Below, piece after piece: positions 55,147 to 63,542 of a stretch of DNA of 64,000 nucleotides. Each line of letters starts with the position of its first letter. The first letter of the stretch is position 1. The notes under the pieces are model-generated. The model worked only from the letters and a program-made list of their open reading frames with translations, ran no database searches and was not told the DNA's origin. Source of the stretch: RBG-13-68-16 sp041494245 (lineage in GTDB: Bacteria > Acidobacteriota > Thermoanaerobaculia > Thermoanaerobaculales > Thermoanaerobaculaceae); the NCBI GenBank assembly GCA_041494245.1, contig JBGQAK010000010.1:1-64000 (forward strand), read 5' to 3'. The translations under genes were made by a program, and so were the position numbers.

Positions 55147-55740
55147 TCAAACCCGGCGGTAGGCAAGGCACCTCACCGGCCGGCCCTCCCGCGCGTACCT
55201 GATCTCGAAGTGGGTCGCCGGGATCTCCTCGAACGCTTCCCCGGCGGGGAGCGGTACGAGCCGGGGCTCGCCGGCCAGCGTCTCGACGATCGCCGCCGCG
55301 TAGCCGTCGTGGTCCGTCTTGACGCGCAGCAGCCCGCCCCGCGCCAGCACATCCGCGAGGCGCGCGACGTTCGCGGGGCGGAAGAAGCGGCGCTTGTGGT
55401 GGCGCTTCTTCGGCCACGGGTCCGGGAAGTAGACGTGGAAAGCAACGACGCTCCCCTCGGACAGGCACCGGAAGACCAGGTCCTCGGCCGTGGTGTGCAC
55501 GAGCCTCACGTTGACCAGGCCCCTGCGCACCACCCGCAGCGCCGCCATCTGCAGGTACGTGCGCACGCGTTCGACGCCGACGAGCCCGACCTCCGGGTGC
55601 GCGGCGGCCCACTCGAGGAGGAAGCGCCCCTTCCCGGCGCCCAGCTCGACCTCGAGCGGCACCGCGGAGCCGAACAGTTCGCGGCTCGCGAGCGGCAGGC
55701 TCACGCTTCCGAGGTCGAGGATGAGCGCTCCCGGCTCCAC
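55147..55740 (-). CDS. trmB: tRNA (guanine-N7-)-methyltransferase
   Basis: A 197-residue SAM enzyme making m7G46 in tRNA. The SAM loop is VELGAGKGRFLLEWA; the catalytic region is VYFPDPWPKKRHHKRRF and LRVKTDHDGYA follows. It is shorter at the N-terminus than E. coli TrmB, as in many bacteria. GTG start at 55740. Confidence 0.93.
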   Translation of the reverse strand: MEPGALILDLGSVSLPLASRELFGSAVPLEVELGAGKGRFLLEWAAAHPEVGLVGVERVRTYLQMAALRVVRRGLVNVRLVHTTAEDLVFRCLSEGSVVAFHVYFPDPWPKKRHHKRRFFRPANVARLADVLARGGLLRVKTDHDGYAAAIVETLAGEPRLVPLPAGEAFEEIPATHFEIRYAREGRPVRCLAYRRV

Positions 55741-55748
55741 CGTCGCCG

Positions 55749-56876
55749 TCAGCCCTCGGAGTTCTCGACGTCTTCGGGGTCCTCGTCGCCGAAGACGACG
55801 CCGATGGCACGGGCCTCCCGCACGAGCTGCCCCTGCGGGTCCACCCGCTTGAGGTGCCCGATGGCATCGGCGAGCGGAACCGACACGATCTCGTCGCCGC
55901 GCAGCGACACCATGGTGCCGAACTTTCCCTCGACCGCCAGTCGCACCGCCTCAACGCCGGAGCGGGTGGCCAGGATGCGGTCCATGGGCGCCGGCGTGCC
56001 CCCACGCTGGATGTGCCCGAGCACGGTTGCGCGCACCTCGTAGCCGCCCCGGCACTCGATCTCCCGTGCGATCGAGTATGAGATCCCGCCCAGCCTCTTC
56101 CAGCCGGTGACCGCGTCGTGTCCGGCGAACACCTGGGCGCCTCCCACCGGCGCCGCGCCCTCCGCGACAACCACGAGCGAGAACGGCCTGCCGCGGCGCT
56201 CGCGGGCCTGGAACTTGGCGATGAGCGGCTCGAAGCAAAATGGGATCTCGGGAATCAGCACGACGTCCCCGCCGCCAGCCAGGCCGGCGTGAAGCGCGAT
56301 CCAGCCGGCGTCGCGCCCCATCACCTCCAGCAGCATGACGCGGTGGTGGCTCTCGGCGGTCGTGTGCAGCCGGTCGAGCGCGGACGTCGCGACCTCGAGC
56401 GCCGTGACGAAGCCGAAGGTGTAGTCCGTGGCGGAAAGGTCGTTGTCGATGGTCTTGGGCACACCCACCACCGGGATGCCCAGCTCGCGCCAGAAACGCT
56501 CTCCGATCGAGAGCGAGCCGTCCCCGCCGATCACGATCAGGCAGTCGAGCCCGAGCTTCTCCACGTTCTTCTTGGCCGCGCCCGAGGCGTCGATCAGCTC
56601 CTCGACCCCGTCCGGGCGGCGATACGCGTACCGGAAGGGGTTCCCCCGGTTCGTGGTGCCCAGGATGGTGCCGCCACGCACGAGCAACCCGGCGGCGTCA
56701 GCCAGGCCCAGTTCCCGCACCTTCATCTCCACGAGGCCGGTGAAGCCTTCCGAAATCCCGAAAACGGTCACGCCGTGGCCGATCCTGCAGGCCCTCACGA
56801 CGGCACGGATCACCGCGTTCAGCCCGGGGGCGTCGCCCCCGCCGGTCAGGACCCCGATCCGCCGCACGGCGCTCAT
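55749..56876 (-). CDS. pfkA: 6-phosphofructokinase
   Basis: A 375-residue group A phosphofructokinase. GVLTGGGDAPGLNAVIRAV, IVIGGDGSLSIG, PKTIDNDL, MGRDAGWIALHAG and LGHIQRGGTPAPMDR are present. GGDGS (Gly at the position that is Asp in PPi enzymes) suggests ATP as donor, while Lys in PKTIDND is the residue of PPi-using and mixed clades. This combination belongs to the clade III/X enzymes, so ATP is likely but not certain. ATG 56876 overlaps the deaminase stop. Confidence 0.92.
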   Translation of the reverse strand: MSAVRRIGVLTGGGDAPGLNAVIRAVVRACRIGHGVTVFGISEGFTGLVEMKVRELGLADAAGLLVRGGTILGTTNRGNPFRYAYRRPDGVEELIDASGAAKKNVEKLGLDCLIVIGGDGSLSIGERFWRELGIPVVGVPKTIDNDLSATDYTFGFVTALEVATSALDRLHTTAESHHRVMLLEVMGRDAGWIALHAGLAGGGDVVLIPEIPFCFEPLIAKFQARERRGRPFSLVVVAEGAAPVGGAQVFAGHDAVTGWKRLGGISYSIAREIECRGGYEVRATVLGHIQRGGTPAPMDRILATRSGVEAVRLAVEGKFGTMVSLRGDEIVSVPLADAIGHLKRVDPQGQLVREARAIGVVFGDEDPEDVENSEG

Positions 56877-57307
56877 GCTTCACCCTCCAGTCCCAGGTGG
56901 ACCAGCTCGATGCCCGCCTCCTCCGCGAACAGCCTGATGCGCTCGTCGCGGTAGAACTCGCCGTAGAGCACGCGGCCGATGCCAGCGTTGGCGATGAGCT
57001 TGAAGCAGTCCCAGCACGGCGAGGCGGTGACGTAGATATCGGCCCCTTCAATGCGCACGCCGTGCCGAGCCGCCTGCAGGATCGCGTTGGCCTCCGCGTG
57101 CACCGTGCGCACGCAGTGCTCGTTGTCTATCAGGCACCCCACCTCGGTGCAGTGCGCCAGACCGCGGATTGAACCGTTGTAGCCGGTCGCCAGGATGGCC
57201 TTGTCGCGCACCACGACCGCGCCCACGCTCTTGCGCGGGCAGGTCGAGCGCGTGGCCGCCTGCACCGCCAGGTTCATAAAGTAGCGGTCCCAGGAAACCC
57301 TGCCCAC
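56873..57307 (-). CDS. dCMP/cytidine deaminase-family protein (ComEB-type)
   Basis: About 144 residues. The zinc site is HAEANAI and SPCWDCFKLI, with a proton-donor Glu in the first motif. GAVVVRDKAILATGYNGSIRG is typical of dCMP deaminase, which makes dUMP for thymidylate. The open frame begins at 57337; GTG 57307 gives the usual N-terminus with WDRYFMNLA and is preferred. It starts the operon with pfkA, trmB, larC and the DUF2721 gene. Confidence 0.88.
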   Translation of the reverse strand: MGRVSWDRYFMNLAVQAATRSTCPRKSVGAVVVRDKAILATGYNGSIRGLAHCTEVGCLIDNEHCVRTVHAEANAILQAARHGVRIEGADIYVTASPCWDCFKLIANAGIGRVLYGEFYRDERIRLFAEEAGIELVHLGLEGEA

Positions 57308-57461
57308 CGCGCAAGTGTACCCGGACTCGCTCCGCACTGGCCTTGTTGCGACGAAATCTCATCCGGCGGCGGGGGAGGGCGCGGGTATGCGTGACCGCCC
57401 ACGTGAAACAACCAGCCAGCGAGTAGCGGCGGCGGCCGGCACGGGCTAAGATCCCACCCTC

Positions 57462-58676
57462 ATGGACAGGCGAAAACCCGGAAGCGGGGCCGAAGGCGAG
57501 AAGTTGCAGGCGATCCGCGAGGCGCTGGACCGCATCGACCGCGAGCTGCTCGAGACGCTGCGCAACCGCCTGAAACGGGTGCGCGCGGTGTCACGCCTGA
57601 AGGAAGCCGGCATGCCGTTCCTGCGCGACCACGAGCGCGAAACGGAGCTTCTCGCGCGAGCGGAGGGGTGGGCCCGCGAGCTGGGGCTCGACCCTTTCCG
57701 CGTCCGCGAGATCTTCCGCGAGATCATTGCCATGTCGCTCAAGGTGCAGGAGGAGGCTTTGCTGGGCCGGGAATCGGCGTCACGCTCGGCGCGAAACGCC
57801 CACCGGGTCGCCTACCAGGGGGCCGAGGGCTCGTACAGCCATCTGGCAGCTCGCAAGTACTTCGCCGAGTCGGCCGACGCGATGGAGTACCTCGGGTTTG
57901 CCACGTTCGCCCAGACCCTGCACGACGCGGAGAGCGGCCGGGCGGGCTACGCGTTTCTGCCCATCGAGAACACCACCGCAGGCTCGATCAACGAGACCTA
58001 CGACCTGCTTCGGTCGACCGGCCTCCAGATCGTGGGCGAAGAGGTCTGGGAGGTCCGCCACTGCCTGCTGGCCACCGCGCCGGTGGCACTTACCGACCTC
58101 AGGCGGGTTTTCTCGCACCCCCAGGCGCTGGTGCAGTGCTCCGCGTTCCTTCGCGGTCTACCTCAGGTGAAGCCGGTGGGGTACGAGGACACCGCCGAGG
58201 CGGCTCGCAAGGTGCGGCTGGACGGCGATCCCACGCAAGCAGCGATCGCGAGCGACGAGGCCGGCAGGCTGCACGGCCTCGTCGTGATCGCGCGCGACAT
58301 CGCCGACCAGCCCGAAAACTGGACCCGCTTCGTCCTGGTGTCCTCGCTCGACCTCACGCCCGATCCGCGCATACCTTCCAAGACCTCGCTCGTCCTGACG
58401 ACCCCCCACCGCCACGGTGCGCTCGCCCACTGCCTGGCCGTGCTCGCCGAGCACGGCCTCAACCTCACCAAGCTGGAGTCGCGTCCCGTCCCCCGCCGCC
58501 CGTGGGAGTACCTCTTCTACCTCGACTTCGAAGGGTCGCTGGCCGAGGAGACGGCAGCTCTCGCGGTGGCCACTCTCCGGCGCGAGTGCCCGTACCTGAA
58601 GGTTCTGGGCTCGTACCCGGCGCGCACCACGCCACGCGGCCGCGTTGACGGCCTCGAAACACCATCGAAAGGCTAG
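57462..58676 (+). CDS. pheA: bifunctional chorismate mutase/prephenate dehydratase (P-protein)
   Basis: A 404-residue enzyme of phenylalanine synthesis. Chorismate mutase (AroQ) is at 1-100 (IREALDRIDRELLETLRNRL, FREIIAMSLKVQEE). Prephenate dehydratase is at about 115-290 (AYQGAEGSYSHLAARKYF, FLPIENTTAGSINETYDLL, RVFSHPQALVQC). The ACT regulatory domain (305-385) has the Phe-binding LTKLESRPVPRRPWEYLFYLD. Feedback inhibition by Phe is expected. Confidence 0.96.
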   Translation: MDRRKPGSGAEGEKLQAIREALDRIDRELLETLRNRLKRVRAVSRLKEAGMPFLRDHERETELLARAEGWARELGLDPFRVREIFREIIAMSLKVQEEALLGRESASRSARNAHRVAYQGAEGSYSHLAARKYFAESADAMEYLGFATFAQTLHDAESGRAGYAFLPIENTTAGSINETYDLLRSTGLQIVGEEVWEVRHCLLATAPVALTDLRRVFSHPQALVQCSAFLRGLPQVKPVGYEDTAEAARKVRLDGDPTQAAIASDEAGRLHGLVVIARDIADQPENWTRFVLVSSLDLTPDPRIPSKTSLVLTTPHRHGALAHCLAVLAEHGLNLTKLESRPVPRRPWEYLFYLDFEGSLAEETAALAVATLRRECPYLKVLGSYPARTTPRGRVDGLETPSKG

Positions 58677-59059
58677 CGACGCGCGAGAACCGCTCACACG
58701 CCTGACCCGCAGACCGGGATCGAGCGGTCGAGACGCGGGCCGGAATCGGCCGGGTCGCCGCCGCAACGTGTGTCCGCCGGACGGCCGTCGGCCGGTGCCG
58801 ACTGCACCGCCAGACCCACCCATGAGTCTCCGAGAACAAGACGCAGGCAAGATTGCATGAAAGCCCAGGCCGTGTTTCGGACCGGTCCAACGGTCCGATC
58901 GCGCGATCGATGCAGCGACGCGGTTTCTCGCTTCGGAGGCAGGATGAGATACTTGAAAATGAGGTACCGGCCGGCGTGAGCCGTGCCCGCGTAACCTAGA
59001 GCCGCACGCATGCAGGGCCCGGGGCGCCCCCCGGTAGGAGCAAGGACAGGACCGAGCCC
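58677..59059 (+). other. 383-bp gap between pheA and the cNMP-binding protein
   Basis: No gene is visible. CGATCGCGCGATCG near 58897 and CCGGTCCAACGGTCCG nearby are short palindromes. GGACAGGACCGAGCCC lies just before the next ATG. No repeat of the families described elsewhere was found here. Confidence 0.45.
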
Positions 59060-60043
59060 ATGAGCCCGTCGGAGAAGGAACCCCGGAACCAGCCGCAGGC
59101 GGCGTTTTCCGACCTGCGCGTGTTCCGCATCTTCCAGCACGCACCCGACGAGCGGCTCGCCGAGCTCGCCACCTTTGCCCGCGAGGTCACCGTCGCCCGG
59201 GACCAGGTGATCTACAACGAGGGCGACTTCGGGGAGGACTTCTTCGTCGTCCTGGCCGGGACGGTGGAGGACTTCTGCACGACGCTTGGAGGCCGCCAGG
59301 CGGTGAGCCGCGTCCGGGTGGGGCAGGTCCTCGGGGAGACCTCGTTCCTCGACTCGCGTCCGCGGCCGACGACGGCGGTGGCCACCGACCAGGGTGCGCT
59401 CCTGCGCTTCGACAGCCAGGCGGTGAAGGAGGCAATCAACACCAACCACGAGCTGGGCACTGTCCTCGCCCGCTCGTTCTGGCACTCGCTGGCCGCCAAG
59501 ATCCGGCAGGCCAACCAGTTCATGATCGACATCGTGCCGGTCGAGAGCACCCACCCGGTTAGCGAGAAACGAGAGGGACAGAAGGTCGAGATCAAGCCCG
59601 GCGCCAAGGTGGATCTCTTCCAGGAAACTGGCCTGTCGGCGGCCGAGCTGAGGCTGCTCGCCGTCACCCTCCAGGCGCGGAAGTTCGCCCCGGACGCATA
59701 CATCTTCCACGAGGGGGAACTCGGAGACGCCCTCTACGTGGTCGTCGACGGCGAGGTGCGCATCTCCCGGCGGATCGGCGGGAGGGGCGAGGAGCCGATC
59801 ACCGTTCTCGGGAGGGGCGAGGTGTTCGGCGAGATGGCACTTGTGGACGACCAGCCGCGCAGCGCCGACGCGCACGCCCACGGCGACGGGTGCACGGTCC
59901 TGGTCCTGAGCCAGAACGACCTGGACGCCGTGCTCCACATGTCGCAGGCGGCCGCTTCGCAGTTCCTCTACCTGGTGTGCGGCGTGCTCTGTCACCGCCT
60001 GCGCACGGTGATCACCCTCCTGGACTCCCTGCGCAAGAGCTAG
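59060..60043 (+). CDS. protein with two cyclic-nucleotide-binding domains
   Basis: A 327-residue protein. Domain one is at about 20-135 (YNEGDFGEDFFVVLAGTVE and VLGETSFLDSRPRPTTA, the phosphate-binding cassette). Domain two is at about 195-325 (FHEGELGDALYVVVDGEVRI and FGEMALVDDQPRSADA). No DNA-binding helix-turn-helix, kinase or transporter domain follows. It may be a scaffold or regulatory subunit like the R subunit of PKA; the ligand is unknown. Its stop shares CTAG with the convergent protease-family gene. Confidence 0.86.
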   Translation: MSPSEKEPRNQPQAAFSDLRVFRIFQHAPDERLAELATFAREVTVARDQVIYNEGDFGEDFFVVLAGTVEDFCTTLGGRQAVSRVRVGQVLGETSFLDSRPRPTTAVATDQGALLRFDSQAVKEAINTNHELGTVLARSFWHSLAAKIRQANQFMIDIVPVESTHPVSEKREGQKVEIKPGAKVDLFQETGLSAAELRLLAVTLQARKFAPDAYIFHEGELGDALYVVVDGEVRISRRIGGRGEEPITVLGRGEVFGEMALVDDQPRSADAHAHGDGCTVLVLSQNDLDAVLHMSQAAASQFLYLVCGVLCHRLRTVITLLDSLRKS

Positions 60044-63000
60044 CCCGGCTGGCTGGGCCTCGGACCCCGCGCCAGCCACGAGGCGCTCGCCAGCGCGACG
60101 AACGCGAGCACGGCCCACCCGTGGGCGGAATAGAAGATCCCGGGCTGGGACACCAGCGGCAGCGCAGCGCCGAGGGCTCCGACCCAGGCGGCCGCGAGCA
60201 GGTACGCCACCGGGTTAGCTGCGAGCACGAAGCGCAGCAGCACCGCCGCCACGCCTAGGGTCACCGCGGCCTCCACCAGCGCCGCCAGGAACTCGGGGAG
60301 AGAGGCGTCGGCCGAGCTGGGGACCAGCGCGAGCAGGAAACCGGCCGTGAGCGCGGCCCGCTGCCACGGCTTCCCGAGCCCCTGCCAGAGGCGCACCGCG
60401 AGGGCCACGAACGCCAGCAGGAGCAGCACCGACCACAGCCTGGTTCCGAGGACCGCGAGCGCCGGCAGCGCAGTCGCGGCGTCGGTGGGGATCCTCACCG
60501 GGGCGTCGGGGAACACCCGCGGCATGGCGGAGAGGGCGAGCGCGTCGAGCCCTCGCAGCAGAAGCATCGCACCGACCGCTGCCAAGGCGGCGGCTGCCGA
60601 GACCGCGGCCACCCGCCGCCGGTCGGGGCGTCCCAGGCCCGCCGCCGCCGCGGGGAAGCACGACGCCATCGCGCCGAGCGCGAGGCACGCGGCGGCCGCA
60701 GCCAGGAGCACGACGATCGCGAGGCCGACGAGCGTCGAGGTGCGGAACAACGCCTCGGGCCAGGAGGTGTCGTACTGCGCCCACGCGAGCGGGTACGCCG
60801 CGCCGAGGCTCGCCGCCATGAGCGCCGCAACGCCACCGGTCAGCCAGAGCACCCGGCGCCACGGCACCAGGCCGGTCCTCACGCCGCGGTAGAAGACAAG
60901 CAGTCCGTGGATGACCAGCAGCGCGAGCGTCGCCACCGTCACTGCGACGTGCGCGTACTGCACGACGCTCGACTTCTCGCGCGCGCGCTCCCACGCCTCC
61001 GGGAGCTTGAAACGCCGCGAGAGCCCGTCCACGGCATCTCCCTGGACCCTGACGTCGATCAGGTACTCGGCCTCGGTGATGCTGCGGACCGGGTCCTTCC
61101 ATGTGAAGGTATGGTCGAGGCGCGCCGGCCTCTTCTCGCTCTTCGCCTCCTTGAAGACGAGCTTCCCTACGTCGAAGCCGGCGGCGGCCAGCGCCGCCTC
61201 CGCCTTCCGGCGGGCCGCGTCCTCCGGGAGGCTCGCGCCCGGGGCCTCCTCCCGCAGCGAGTGGTCGAAGCGGACGACGCTCGCTGTGGCGTCGTCCACC
61301 GAGAGCTGCCAGCCTTCCCTCTCCTCCGGCCGGAAAGCGCGCACCTGCCAGGCCGGGACCTCGCGCGCGAAGCGGTTCACCTCCGCGATACCGCCGTGCT
61401 CCAGCAGGTAACGCCGGGTCTCGCGGCCCAGCACGTCCGCGCGGGTGGTCACCACGAGGCGCCACCTCGCGACGTCCACGCCCCGCTCCTGCAGGAACGC
61501 TGCTGCCACCCTCTCCACGCCGGCAGGGCGCAGCGTGACGCCCACGCCGCGGCCAGGGTCAGGCGCCCGCCACGCCAGGAGTACGCCGACGACAGCGAGC
61601 CCCACGCCGATGGGGAGCACACGGCGCAGCGGCGGGGCGACGATCGGTACGGCCGCTGCGGCCTCGGCCGGCGGCGGCTCCGGTGGGGCCGGCTCGGCGG
61701 CGTTGAGCACCGACGGTTCGTCCAGGAACCCGCCGCGGCGCCACGCCGCCACCAGCGTCGCCGCCAGCGGGACCAGCAGCGCGCCGGTGCCGGCGATCGC
61801 CGTGATCACGAAGTAGAGGTTGCCCGAGCGCACCATCAGCATGGAGGTGTAGCCCGCGTCCACCACGTAGTGCCAGACCAGGCACGGCAGCACGCCGAAA
61901 CGGTAGAGGATGATGCCGACGAACAGCCCCGCGATCGACACCTCCACGCCGCGGATGAAGAACGGCTGGGCCGGGTAGTTCGCGTGCGCGAACCCCCAGA
62001 TCAACGCCGGCACGACAATCGCCGCCACCTTCGAGTGGGCGAGCTTCTCAACGAGCGGGATCGAGAACACCCTTGACATGAACTCTTCGTTCACCGCCGG
62101 GTAGAAGCCGATGAAGAGCACGGCCAGCCACGGGAACGAGGTGTTGAGCAGGTTGTCGAACGGGACCTCCGCGGGGTTCCAGGCGCCGAAGCGCGAGCCC
62201 ACGAGGTAGAACGCCACCTGGTAGGCGATGAAAACGGCCGCCAGGCAGTACCCGAGGATGAGGCCGAACGCGAACCTCTTGCTGCGCCAGCCCGCGGGCT
62301 CGAACAGCGCGCTGACGCGCAGGTGGCCGGCGAAGCGGGCGCGGTAGAGCGGCTCGCCCGCCGCCACCACCAGGAAGATGGAGAGCGCCTGCACCCCGGC
62401 CGCGGCAAAGCCCGAGAGCACCTGGCGCGCCAGGAACGCCCCGTAGGTGCCGGTGGTGTCGAAGCCGTAGGCGGCGAGCGGCAGATCGTTGAGCGAGAGG
62501 AGGAAGAACAGCCCGAAAGCCACCGACGTGAACAGCATCACCAGGCGCCAGCGGACGTTGTTCCGCCTCCCCTGCTGGAACAGCACCACAAGCGCGGCCA
62601 GCAGCGTCAGCACGATCCCGAACACCGCCACCAGCGCCGTGGTGTTGTTGGCCGAGCGCAGGCGCTGGTAGGACTGCGTCCACGCGTCCGGGACCTTGAG
62701 GTACTCGCGATAGGCGGCCGCTTCGTCGCCGTGCACCCCCACCTGCATCCGGTAGGTGGCCTCCTTGGCCTTCCACCCCGCTCGCTCCCAGGTGAACGTC
62801 CAGTCGCGGCGGTGCGGCCGGTCCTCGCGCTTCGACTCGATGAAGGTGAGCCCGGCGGGGTCGAGCTTGAGGGCGCTCGAGAGAAGGCCCTCGCCGATGG
62901 CGCGCGCCGCACCCTCGTCCAGCGAGGCCCCGGGGGCCTCCTCCGGGATGAGGTGGGCGAAGCCCATCACCTCCCCGTCGGGCGCCACCTCGACCCTCAC

Positions 63001-63363
63001 CTCCTCCTTGGCGAGGGGACGGAACCAGCGGTGGGCCCAGCTCCAGAGGCGCACCTGCTTCCCCCGCGTCAGCTCGCCGAGCGTCTCGAGGCCGAGCTCG
63101 CGCTCCAGGTACACCTTGGCCTCGTCGTCGACGCGGAAGATCGCCGCGTGCCTGCGGCCGGCCAGCGCCGCCTCCCCCTTCGGGGCATGCCCCTTCAGGA
63201 ACGCCTCGGCCACCGGCTGCGAGGTGGCGCGGTTGACCGTGAAGGAGAGGTAGGCCTCGGGGAACGCCCGCGAATAGTTGGTCCATGCGAACACCCCCGC
63301 CACCAACGCCACGGCAACAGCCACCGCCAGAAAGAGCTTCTCGCCCCGCGTGAAGTGACTCAT
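60040..63363 (-). CDS. large membrane protein with CPBP (Abi/Rce1-like) protease domain and a duplicated extracytoplasmic module
   Basis: A 1107-residue protein. One helix (11-29) precedes a soluble module (about 35-225). A CPBP core follows (about 240-560) with its catalytic motifs: Glu426-Glu427 with Arg431 in NEEFMSRVF, His460 in FAHANYP, and His498 with Asp502 in WHYVVDAG. A second copy of the soluble module (about 610-830) and a second membrane block of about eight helices (to 1107) come next. The soluble copies share the pattern EEAPGASL and D-x-T-F-T-W. It may process or anchor a membrane-bound peptide; the substrate is unknown. ATG 63363 follows GGGAGGAGG. Confidence 0.82.
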   Translation of the reverse strand: MSHFTRGEKLFLAVAVAVALVAGVFAWTNYSRAFPEAYLSFTVNRATSQPVAEAFLKGHAPKGEAALAGRRHAAIFRVDDEAKVYLERELGLETLGELTRGKQVRLWSWAHRWFRPLAKEEVRVEVAPDGEVMGFAHLIPEEAPGASLDEGAARAIGEGLLSSALKLDPAGLTFIESKREDRPHRRDWTFTWERAGWKAKEATYRMQVGVHGDEAAAYREYLKVPDAWTQSYQRLRSANNTTALVAVFGIVLTLLAALVVLFQQGRRNNVRWRLVMLFTSVAFGLFFLLSLNDLPLAAYGFDTTGTYGAFLARQVLSGFAAAGVQALSIFLVVAAGEPLYRARFAGHLRVSALFEPAGWRSKRFAFGLILGYCLAAVFIAYQVAFYLVGSRFGAWNPAEVPFDNLLNTSFPWLAVLFIGFYPAVNEEFMSRVFSIPLVEKLAHSKVAAIVVPALIWGFAHANYPAQPFFIRGVEVSIAGLFVGIILYRFGVLPCLVWHYVVDAGYTSMLMVRSGNLYFVITAIAGTGALLVPLAATLVAAWRRGGFLDEPSVLNAAEPAPPEPPPAEAAAAVPIVAPPLRRVLPIGVGLAVVGVLLAWRAPDPGRGVGVTLRPAGVERVAAAFLQERGVDVARWRLVVTTRADVLGRETRRYLLEHGGIAEVNRFAREVPAWQVRAFRPEEREGWQLSVDDATASVVRFDHSLREEAPGASLPEDAARRKAEAALAAAGFDVGKLVFKEAKSEKRPARLDHTFTWKDPVRSITEAEYLIDVRVQGDAVDGLSRRFKLPEAWERAREKSSVVQYAHVAVTVATLALLVIHGLLVFYRGVRTGLVPWRRVLWLTGGVAALMAASLGAAYPLAWAQYDTSWPEALFRTSTLVGLAIVVLLAAAAACLALGAMASCFPAAAAGLGRPDRRRVAAVSAAAALAAVGAMLLLRGLDALALSAMPRVFPDAPVRIPTDAATALPALAVLGTRLWSVLLLLAFVALAVRLWQGLGKPWQRAALTAGFLLALVPSSADASLPEFLAALVEAAVTLGVAAVLLRFVLAANPVAYLLAAAWVGALGAALPLVSQPGIFYSAHGWAVLAFVALASASWLARGPRPSQPG

Positions 63364-63542
63364 GGCCTCCTCCCTGAACACTTTCGGGGACGCATAGTAG
63401 TCGCCCCCGAACCGGCCACGAAAGGCCCGGGCGGCTCCTGGGGCGCTCACCGGGCGACGCCGCGCCGCGGCGGGCATGACGGTAGTGTTGCAAGCACCGG
63501 GAAGGAATGGCCTTAGACTCAATGTCGGTTTAAACTACCTCA

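Noticed and set aside
63364..63542. SAM, SAH or cobalamin riboswitch before metH
   Set aside because: No conserved core of any of these classes could be matched in the 179-bp leader.
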